Below are positions 37,640 to 45,900 of a DNA stretch of 64,000 nucleotides, piece after piece. The notes beneath the pieces are model-generated. The model did not search any database, was not told the DNA's origin, and worked only from the letters and a program-made list of their open reading frames with translations. The stretch covers positions 1,426,001 through 1,490,000 of the forward strand of contig CP103416.1 of the NCBI GenBank assembly GCA_024802545.1, in the 5' to 3' direction. Numbering within the stretch: the first letter of the stretch is position 1; every line of letters begins with the position of its first letter. Both the position numbers and the translations under genes were made by a program. This stretch comes from SAR92 clade bacterium H455 (GTDB taxonomy: Bacteria > Pseudomonadota > Gammaproteobacteria > Pseudomonadales > Porticoccaceae).

Positions 37640-39016
37640 ATGAATAACCTAATTGCTTCTCTGGTCGAGCTATCCGACTCGTCAACAGTACTTACCGGTG
37701 CGGATATCAGTGAAAAATATCACGCCGACTGGAGTGGCGCAGATCCCTGTCAGCCACTGGCGCTGCTAAAGCCAAAAACGACCCAGCAACTCTGCGAGAT
37801 TATGGCACTCTGCCATAAGCATGATCAGCCGGTAGTGATTCAGGGTGGACTGACTGGCCTAGCCGGCGGCGCTACACCTCAATCCGGCGAAATCGCTATC
37901 TCTCTAGAACGGATGAATGGCATTGAAGAGCTCGACGTCACCGCCATGACGGTGACCGCACTGGCAGGTACGCCGCTGCAGGTACTGCAGGATTCTGCGG
38001 ATGGGGCTGAGTTGTTTTTGCCGTTAGATTTGGGTGCGCGGGGCAGCTGTAATATTGGCGGCAATGTGGCGACTAATGCCGGTGGCACTGAAGTGATTCG
38101 CTATGGTATGACCCGTTCAATGGTGCTCGGCCTGGAAGCTGTTTTAGCTGATGGCACGGTGGTTAATGCCATGAATAAAATGGTTAAAAACAATTCCGGT
38201 TATGATTTGAAGCATCTCTTTATTGGCTCTGAGGGCACGCTGGGTATTGTGACTCGGGTGGTGCTGCAACTGCAGCCAAAGTCTCGTAGTTCTCATACTG
38301 CGCTCTGCGCTCTCAATAGCTATGAGTCGGTGACGAAATTATTGGTCGAACTCAAGCGCAGCCTCGGCTCGGGCCTGACTGGTTTTGAGCTGATGTGGGA
38401 TAGCTATTACAGTAAAGTGCTTGAAGTGCTGCCTAGTTTGATCAGCCCCTTTCAAGAAAAGCATGCCTATTACCTGCTGCTTGAGTACAAAGATAACAAT
38501 CAAGTACTGGGGTCTGAGCGTTTTGAATCGGCACTATTTGAGCAGCTTGAGTCTGGTCTGATCGACGATGCACTGATCGCGCAGTCGCACCAGGATGCGG
38601 ATAAATTTTGGCAGATACGCGATGGTATCGGCGAACTTTTCCAGGTTTTAGGGCCGGTCTCTAATCAAGATGTGAGTTTGCCTCTGGAACAGATTGGGCC
38701 GTTTGCTGATGATTTGGAACAGCGCTTGAAGGCCAAATATCCCAATATTGGCGTCCTGTTGTTCGGCCATATTGGCGACAATAACCTACATGTCTGTGCT
38801 TATACTGGACGCGATGAAGATAAGTTGAGAATTAACGAAGATATTATGCTGATGATTGGTGAGTACTCTGGTGCTATTACCGCAGAGCATGGTGTGGGCG
38901 TTTTGAAGCGTGACTTTTTGGCGCTGTCGAGAACCCCCAGTGAAATTGCATTGATGAAAACCTTGAAGCTGGCTATGGATCCTAAGGGGATATTGAATCC
39001 TAATCGTGTTATTTGA
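37640..39016 (+). CDS. FAD-linked oxidase, D-2-hydroxyacid dehydrogenase type (GlcD/D2HGDH-like)
   Basis: 458-aa flavoprotein of the FAD_binding_4 / FAD-oxidase C family. The FAD-binding segment includes VVIQGGLTGLAGGATP and ARGSCNIGGNVATNAGGTEVIRYG. The C-terminal domain has the conserved HIGDNNLHVCAY and ITAEHGVGVLKRD motifs. Likely substrates are D-2-hydroxyglutarate, D-lactate or glycolate. It probably works with the upstream dioxygenase, though this is inference from adjacency. Confidence 0.88.
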   Translation: MNNLIASLVELSDSSTVLTGADISEKYHADWSGADPCQPLALLKPKTTQQLCEIMALCHKHDQPVVIQGGLTGLAGGATPQSGEIAISLERMNGIEELDVTAMTVTALAGTPLQVLQDSADGAELFLPLDLGARGSCNIGGNVATNAGGTEVIRYGMTRSMVLGLEAVLADGTVVNAMNKMVKNNSGYDLKHLFIGSEGTLGIVTRVVLQLQPKSRSSHTALCALNSYESVTKLLVELKRSLGSGLTGFELMWDSYYSKVLEVLPSLISPFQEKHAYYLLLEYKDNNQVLGSERFESALFEQLESGLIDDALIAQSHQDADKFWQIRDGIGELFQVLGPVSNQDVSLPLEQIGPFADDLEQRLKAKYPNIGVLLFGHIGDNNLHVCAYTGRDEDKLRINEDIMLMIGEYSGAITAEHGVGVLKRDFLALSRTPSEIALMKTLKLAMDPKGILNPNRVI

Positions 39017-39106
39017 TTGCTAGGAGAGCATCTAAATATAGGCCTCATAACTCGTCATTACCTGATCCTTTTAAGCGGAGATCAGCAGATATAAGCTCAG
39101 ATCCCG

Positions 39107-39750
39107 TTAGCCCTGTATCAACCATCTGGGTGCCATCATAATGCCACGTCCATCAATCCCCTGCTGGCCTAGCCACTGACTATCTAACTCAGATAACCAG
39201 GGGTTCGGTCCGGTTGGTGTACGGAAAAATAAGCCCTGATGCTGTTTCTGTTCAAGGGCCTCCACAGGTGTGCCCATGGCCGCCAAATAGCTTGCCGCTG
39301 CTACAGGGATAAATTCGTTATCCATTAAGCGAACGGCCTGTACTCTTTCATTGGGTGCATAGCCGCCGCGGTTGGTAATATCTACATCGTCTCGTGACAA
39401 TGTGGATCATTCATCGCTGAGACTGACATCCAAAATAATGTCAGGGTAGAGGATTTTAAGCTCTTCTAGGAAGGGTAATAGGCGGCGTTCGCCAAAACTG
39501 AGCATAACACTGATGCGAAGAAATTCAGTGGAGTTAGCCTGATGGCTGCGCACGGTCTCATCGCTCTGCTCAAGTTGGGGCGAAAATTTTCTGAGCGTAC
39601 TTAAAATACAGCTGACCCACTTCAGTTCCCTGGCCTACTCTGGTACTGCGCGTTAGCAGCTTCGCCCCAAGACTCTTTTCGAGGTCGGCGTAAGGACCGT
39701 CGCAACCACATCAGGGTGGCGCACTTTACCTCGAGAAATCTGAATAATAG
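39107..39750 (-). pseudogene. LysR-family transcriptional regulator, broken
   Basis: Pieces of a LysR regulator remain in several frames. The end of the helix-turn-helix reads LEKSLGAKLLTRSTRV, with the linker GQLYFKYAQK. A second frame gives FLRISVMLSFGERRLLPFLEELKILYPDIILDVSLSDE, quoted in parts: the effector domain starts FLRISVMLSFGERRLLPF and ends DVSLSDE before an in-frame stop. The remaining effector domain continues from 39400. At least one frameshift and one stop disrupt it. Confidence 0.8.
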
Positions 39751-39766
39751 CTCATCTGTAAAACGT

Positions 39767-41296
39767 CTATTTGAGCTTTTCTAAGGCCAGGGGCATGATG
39801 CGCTCAACAAATTCAGAGTAGGCAAGCTCTGAGGGGTGAAAATTGTCAGAGCCTAATAGAGCAGGCTTTTCTAGGCCCTGTTCTGTGATGTCGGTTATGT
39901 AGACGTAGGTGATTTCATTTTCTTCGGCATAGTTCTTGGCAAAGTTGTTATAGAGCTCTATCTCTGCGCTGATCGTATCAGGACCAATGCTTTGCCCTAG
40001 TTGAGTAAATGCGTAGTTGGGAATGGAGAGGATAATTAATTTACTCGCGTCGCCCCCGACAAAATTAATCGCGGAGTTAACCAACTCGACAAATTCTGTT
40101 TCATAGAGACTAAAGGGATTGTTTCTATACTGGTTGTTAACCCCAATTAGCAGGGTTGCCAGATCAAAATCCTCTGCCGGGGTTAAAGTGGCAATCGCAT
40201 TTTTTAAATTGGTTGTGCTCCAGCCAGTCTCGGCAATAATTTGCAATTCGATATGATCTTGCTCGGCATACTCCATTTCTAGCGCCGCTTTTAACTGCAT
40301 TGGAAAGCTGCAGGATTCACAGACGCTTTGGCCAATGGTATAGCTATCACCAAGGGCTAGTAGTTTAATGTTTTGAGGTGACTCGCTCGCTTTAAAAAAT
40401 GACCAAATAAGCTGGTATAGAGTAAAGTCTTCGCCAAAGGAAAGACTGTGACCTGAATCTACGACGCTGAAATAGCGAACTCTTGTGTTGCCTGTACAGT
40501 CACTGAAGGCGTATTCCTCAACAGTGAAATCACCCCAGTTTATAATTTGGTTGGCGGGAGTCATATTACAGCTAGCATTTGCTGCCCAATTCTCGGCACT
40601 GGCTTGGGCGGAGATAAAAATACTGTCGGCGAACCCGTTTCCACCATTCCCTCCATTGGCGGAGACTAATGTATCTTCACTGCCATTGACCTGAAAGACC
40701 GATAGCGCCTGGGGCGAAACTGTCTCCGCTACAGACTGGGTTTGCTGGCTGAGTAAGGGGGCGATTGCGTGAAAAAAGCTGGTCTCTTTGGCGACCTTAT
40801 TCACTAGTCCGGCACCGCTGGAGATGCCAATCGCATATGTTCTGGTCAGATCAAGGAATCCTGAAGGATCTGTGCTGTTGAGGATTAGACCGACAAATTC
40901 CACATCATTGGCATGGGTTTCACCGCTTACATTCCAGTTGTTTTGGTACCCATCAGGAAAAACACCAATAAACTCTCCAGCATCGATTAGGTCTGCCAGG
41001 ATAGGGTTATTGTCTAGCCAATCTTTGCCATCTCCGCCAGCGCCATGGAAAAAGAACACAACAGGATACTGATTTTCTGTGAGATTCTCGGGATAGCGCA
41101 GGCGATAGGTACGTTCCACGAGCGCGCCGTCAATGGTTTGCGTGATAGTCTTTTCTTCATACAATGAGGCTTCAGGTACTGACGGGGAGGAGGCTGGAGT
41201 CTGGGGTTCAGGAGTTGAGATTGAGGCCGTGGCGGCACTATCTCCGCCACCGCAGGCGCTTAAAAGCAAAACACAGATCAGAATAAATGACTTCAT
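39767..41296 (-). CDS. Two-domain lipoprotein esterase: PHB-depolymerase-like plus SGNH hydrolase
   Basis: 509-aa secreted lipoprotein (signal MKSFILICVLLLSACGGG, lipobox LLSAC, lipidated Cys about 15). Residues about 60-320 form an alpha/beta-hydrolase of the feruloyl-esterase/PHB-depolymerase type with nucleophile GISSGAG. They include HGAGGDGKDW and the VNGSEDTLV and SGHSLSF acid/His segments. Residues about 325-509 form an SGNH hydrolase: ALGDSYTIG (Ser), GVNNQY (Asn) and DNFHPSE (Asp-His). Two independent esterases in one polypeptide suggest a polymer or complex-ester substrate. Confidence 0.85.
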   Translation of the reverse strand: MKSFILICVLLLSACGGGDSAATASISTPEPQTPASSPSVPEASLYEEKTITQTIDGALVERTYRLRYPENLTENQYPVVFFFHGAGGDGKDWLDNNPILADLIDAGEFIGVFPDGYQNNWNVSGETHANDVEFVGLILNSTDPSGFLDLTRTYAIGISSGAGLVNKVAKETSFFHAIAPLLSQQTQSVAETVSPQALSVFQVNGSEDTLVSANGGNGGNGFADSIFISAQASAENWAANASCNMTPANQIINWGDFTVEEYAFSDCTGNTRVRYFSVVDSGHSLSFGEDFTLYQLIWSFFKASESPQNIKLLALGDSYTIGQSVCESCSFPMQLKAALEMEYAEQDHIELQIIAETGWSTTNLKNAIATLTPAEDFDLATLLIGVNNQYRNNPFSLYETEFVELVNSAINFVGGDASKLIILSIPNYAFTQLGQSIGPDTISAEIELYNNFAKNYAEENEITYVYITDITEQGLEKPALLGSDNFHPSELAYSEFVERIMPLALEKLK

Positions 41297-41322
41297 GATG
41301 GGTTCCCTATGCTTTGCCTTTT

Positions 41323-41517
41323 TTAACGCTCTTTCTTTTTGCGCACAACAGTGGTCTCAACGTTGCCGGCTTCAAGGCGCTTATCGATTTCGTCCAGGGA
41401 TAAATAATCCAGGTCCCAGTGGTTACAGATATCGTTTCTGTAACGGGTGTGATTTTTATCCGTAGAATCTGATTTCTTGCGGTTAAAGTATTTGAGTAAA
41501 CGATCGCTGATTGACAT
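41323..41517 (-). CDS. Small hypothetical protein
   Basis: 64 aa, rich in Lys, Arg and Asp, no recognised family, no membrane segment. It sits directly upstream of the esterase on the same strand (26 bp gap), so it may share its promoter. No good ribosome site is visible. It could be non-coding. Confidence 0.4.
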   Translation of the reverse strand: MSISDRLLKYFNRKKSDSTDKNHTRYRNDICNHWDLDYLSLDEIDKRLEAGNVETTVVRKKKER

Positions 41518-41658
41518 AAGTTTTATACTGCGGGATTTACTAAATGGATCGATTGAGTCCTTGCAGTCTGGTTCTACATCTCATTTTACAGTGGTTTTTC
41601 TATGCCTTAGACTGCTGTGATCGCAACCTATTTCACCAGTTCCAAGGATAACTATCGA

Positions 41659-42090
41659 ATGACTAGCCAATTACCCTTTAGTGAAAATGTCAAAGTGCGG
41701 TTTCGCGATCTAGATGCCCAAGGGCATCTCTATTTTGCAAACTATTTAGTCTATGGGGACGAGGTTCTGGGTGCCTTTATGGAACAGCTGGGCCTCGACA
41801 TTATGGACCCGCTTGTCGCGCCCTGTCTGATCTTTACGGTAAATATACACTGTGACTATATCAATGAGGTCGGCGGTAATAGCGAGGTTAGGGTGGCTGT
41901 TGGCTATTCCCGTTTGGGCAATTCTAGTGCTGATGCGGTGTTTGAGCTCTATAACAGTGGTAATGGGACGCTCTTAGCTAAAGGGGGCTTGACCCAGGTA
42001 TTTGTCGATCCTAAAACCCGTAAATCTATTCCCATTCCCCCGTTTTACAAAGCCAATATGTTAAGGCTACAGCCGACCTTGGCAGACTGA
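41659..42090 (+). CDS. Hotdog-fold acyl-CoA thioesterase (4-HBT/YbgC-like)
   Basis: 143 aa from the ATG at 41659, preceded by AAGGATA; an upstream GTG frame lacks support. The hotdog motif VRFRDLDAQGHLYFANYLVYGDE contains the catalytic-type Asp in DLDAQGHL, as in YbgC/4-hydroxybenzoyl-CoA thioesterases. It would hydrolyse acyl-CoA thioesters. It stands alone, convergent with the DUF2452 gene. Confidence 0.87.
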   Translation: MTSQLPFSENVKVRFRDLDAQGHLYFANYLVYGDEVLGAFMEQLGLDIMDPLVAPCLIFTVNIHCDYINEVGGNSEVRVAVGYSRLGNSSADAVFELYNSGNGTLLAKGGLTQVFVDPKTRKSIPIPPFYKANMLRLQPTLAD

Positions 42091-42096
42091 GGATAA

Positions 42097-42115
42097 AAAA
42101 AAGCTGAGCTTTTTT
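42097..42115. terminator. Possible bidirectional terminator
   Basis: AAAAAAGC-TGA-GCTTTTTT hairpin between the convergent thioesterase and DUF2452 genes. It is symmetric, with a T run on either strand, but the stem has only two GC pairs. Confidence 0.4.
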
Positions 42116-42130
42116 GGTTAAATGATGCCG

Positions 42131-42493
42131 CTAAAAAGAACTGACATCTTTCCATACACTGTCGGCGGTGAACTCTACGGAGACAATAAACTCATATGCA
42201 GTCCAGTTTTCAATCATGCTTAAAAGATAGCTGTCATCGGTCTTTTTGTAGAGATGGTAGCGTTGGCCAACGCGAGGAACAAAATTGTAGGACGCCTTGT
42301 AGACAAGCTCATTTAACACGGCAAGACTTTTTATAGCCTCATACTCCCTATTCAACAGCTCAACTGCATTGTCAAAAAAGTTCTTGGTTAATGAGCCGCG
42401 TTCAGAAAGGAATAGCGCGGTGTCAGGTAGGACTATGGAGGGTGAGCTAGACGTTGTTCCGTAGGGCAGTAACGCTTTTTTCAAGCCTGTCAT
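42131..42493 (-). CDS. DUF2452 (C1orf50-like) protein
   Basis: 120-aa soluble protein. The C-terminal half shows the DUF2452 pattern: ASYNFVPRVGQRYHLYKKTD, then LLSMIENW and a short VEFTADSVW end. The N-terminal half is helical. The family is known from bacteria and animals, with no established function. A ribosome site AAGG lies 9 nt upstream of the ATG. Confidence 0.7.
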   Translation of the reverse strand: MTGLKKALLPYGTTSSSPSIVLPDTALFLSERGSLTKNFFDNAVELLNREYEAIKSLAVLNELVYKASYNFVPRVGQRYHLYKKTDDSYLLSMIENWTAYEFIVSVEFTADSVWKDVSSF

Positions 42494-42961
42494 TTTTTAA
42501 AACCTTATTTTGATCAGCGCTCGGAGTACGTGAGAGACAACTGTTTTGGACCATCGTTGGCGTGCAAAATAAACAGGTAATACTGATAAGGTGGGCCTGG
42601 CTTAATATCTAACGTTTTAAGCTGTTTGAGTGCATAGCCGTTTAGCCATTGTCGGCTAGCTCTTGTTTAATCGAAGCGAGGGGCTGTCTATTATTCTAAG
42701 AACAACTGGATATATCCATGTCTTGGATTGCCCTGTAAAAAAGCCTGGTGAGATAGACACTGTCTAATTTTTTTCAAATTACTTTCTCGTTGCTTTGATT
42801 TATACGCTTGTATTGAAGATTGGTTGTAGAACCCTTTGATTCTCGATATGTTTAAATAAACCGTCCAATGGGAGATTTATGTTTGCATAAACCATGCCCA
42901 ATTGAATAGTATGTCGACTGATATATGCTTTTGGCACTTTTATAAATCTTAGGGATTTTTC
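42494..42961. other. Intergenic region upstream of the HYR-repeat gene
   Basis: 468 bp without a credible ORF. No riboswitch, repeat or recognisable regulator site was seen. It should contain the promoters of both the DUF2452 gene and the large secreted protein gene. Confidence 0.5.
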
Positions 42962-45900
42962 ATGCTACGTCTAATTGGTTGTTTCGCTTTTCTTTTAACC
43001 ATGTCCGGCTTTGTATCGGCTCAAAATCAAACCGTAACCGGTGCGTTGTCTCAGTCGAGTGTCTCTGCAGGGGATAGCGTAACGCTAACTGTGAGCTATC
43101 AAGCGACCAATGATGATCTGACCACTGGCTTGGGCTTGCGAGTTCATTACGACAGTTCAAAACTGGTCGCTGGGGATGTTGCAGATCTACTGACGTCGGG
43201 ACAGGCGGGTAATCAATTTCAAGATGACTCTAGCGATTTAGATAATGATAGCGCTACAGATAAGTTCTTTACTACAAATTGGGCTGATCCTTTCAGTGGC
43301 GCTTGGCCCAGTGGTGTGAATCTTCCCGCGACCCTTTTTAGCCTGCCGTTTACCGCTCAAAGTGGTTTTACTGCAACTACTATTAACTTCTCAAAATCTT
43401 CGAATGCCGCAGGTTACACCTTTGTCGGCGAGAGCGTTGTTGTTACAGAGGCTCTCACGGTGGCTGTCACTTCTGCGCCGCTGATTAATACGGCCAACAA
43501 CAGCAGTTACGCAGTTTCAGGAACTTGTAATCGTGACGATGTAGCAGTGATAGTGGAACTCAGCATAGGCTCTGGTTCTGTCTCTAGCGCTTCTGTTGAC
43601 TGTAATGATGGTGTCTGGGCTTCCTCGGGAATTGACGCGAGCACTTTAGATGAGGGAACTATTACTGTAGCGGCAAGCGCCAGTGTCGGTTCCGAGCAAG
43701 CCTCTGCGAGCCAGGAAATTAGGAAAGATATCACTGGGCCAGCTATCACTGCTCCGGCTTCGATCTCCGTAGCGGCGACTGATGCCTCTGGCACTCTAGC
43801 CAGCACTGATGAAATTACTGCGTATTTGGCTGCGGCCACTGGTTTAGATAATTCTGATAGCTCTGTTGTCATCACTAGCGATGCCGCTAGCGTTTTCCCG
43901 CTTGGTGCTACCACAGTCGTCTTTAGCGCCGTGGACTCCGCCGGTAACCTTGGTGCCTCTAGCTCGGTTGTGACGGTTACGGATCAGACTGCACCAGTGA
44001 TAACGACTCCTGATTCAGTTGCAGTTGCAGCCCTAGATGCCAGTGGTACGGCTGCCTCTGACGCGGCAATCCTAGGCTTTATTGCCAGTGCATCAGCTAC
44101 GGACAACGTCGATGTCAACGTTACTATTTCTGATAATGCGCCAGCCCAACTTCCATTAGGCCCTACTATAGTAGTGTTTACTGCGACCGATGCCGCAGGC
44201 AATAGCAGTACTGGATCTGTAACCATCACGGTTGCTGACCAAACTGGTCCGGCTGTGACTGTTCCAACCGCTCTTGTGATTGCGGCTGGTGATGCAACCG
44301 GTACTGCAGCAACTAACAGTGCCATTGTGGCATTTTTGTCGGCAGCCTCGGCTGAAGATAATGTCGATGATGTCCTGTCTCTGAGCAATGACGCTCCAGA
44401 CCAATTTCCACTGGGTGCCACAGTTGTTATGTTTAGCGCGACTGATGCGGCAGGCAACCTAAACACAGCTACCAGCACGGTCACGGTTACTGATCAAGCT
44501 GGGCCGGTGCTTAGCGCACCTGCAGCGATTACCGTCGCCGCAGCAGATGCCTTGGGAACTCCAACTACAGATTCCGCAGTGGTAGCATTTTTAGCCGCCG
44601 CAACAGCTGCGGATAATGTTGATAGCACAGTCACTATTGAGAATGACGCGGCATCGACTCTAGTGCTGGGTGCCAACCTGGTGACCTTTACGGCAGTGGA
44701 TGCGGCAGGCAATGACGCGATAGCAGTAACCTCAACGATTACCGTTGTCGACCAAACAGGTCCAGTGGTCACTGCCCCTGCTTCACTCACAGTCGCTGCG
44801 GTTGACGCCACTGGCACACCAGCCTCTGCCGCTGCCATCCTGAGTTTTATAGCCAATGCATTAGCAGAAGACAATGTGGATGCAGATGTCTCAGTCACCA
44901 GTGATGCGCCGGCGCAGTTTACTCTAGGTGCCACAACAGTAACCTTTACTGCATCTGATGCTGCGGGCAATAGCACTACAGCATCCGCAGTGATTACCGT
45001 TGTCGATCAAACCGCTCCGGTTGTGACTGCACCAGCCAATGCGTCTATTGCAGCTGTTGATGCAACAGGTACGGCTGCGACTGAGACAACGTTGGCCGCA
45101 CTCCTGGCCATGGCATTTGTTGAAGATAATGTGGATGCAGCTCTGACTCTGACCAATGATGCCCCTGAGCAATTCCCCTTGGGTGCTACGGTTGTAGTCT
45201 TTAGCGCCACTGATTCCGCCGACAACAGCCACACCGCTAGTACTACAGTGACGGTCACAGACCAAGCTGTGCCAGTGCTTACTGCGCCAGAATCGATTAC
45301 GGTTGCAGCAGTAGATGCTTCGGGAACTCCAGTTAGCAATGCTGCGGTGGAGAGCTTCTTAGCTTCTGTCAGCAGCATAGATAATGTTGACAGCACAGTG
45401 GCTGTGGCGAATAACGCGCCATCGACTCTAGTTTTGGGTGCTAATCTAATAACCTTCACTGCTGTAGATGCCGCGGGCAATGCTGCCGTAGCAGTCACCT
45501 CAACAGTGACTGTGACAGATCAGACAGCGCCGGTGATCAATGTGCCGGCAACGCTAACAGTGTTGGGTACATCTGAAGGGGTGTCGGGATCTCTAGAGGC
45601 TATTACCGCTCTAATTGCATCGGTTTCAGCGTCGGATAATGTGGATGGGGCGATTACTGCAATTAGCAATAATGCACCAGCCTTATTCCCCTTTGGCACT
45701 ACCCAGCTAACATTTACTGCGACAGATGCGGCAGGTAACAAGGGTACAGCCGCCACTGCAGTGATAGTGAGTCTGGATGTTGTGGTGCCTGAATTGACGG
45801 TTCCAGGTTCCATTACCATTAATGTGGATATGCCCGGTGATGTAGTGGTCGCCACTGCCAGCAGTTTGACTGACTTCTTTGCTGCTCTGAGCGCAATGGA

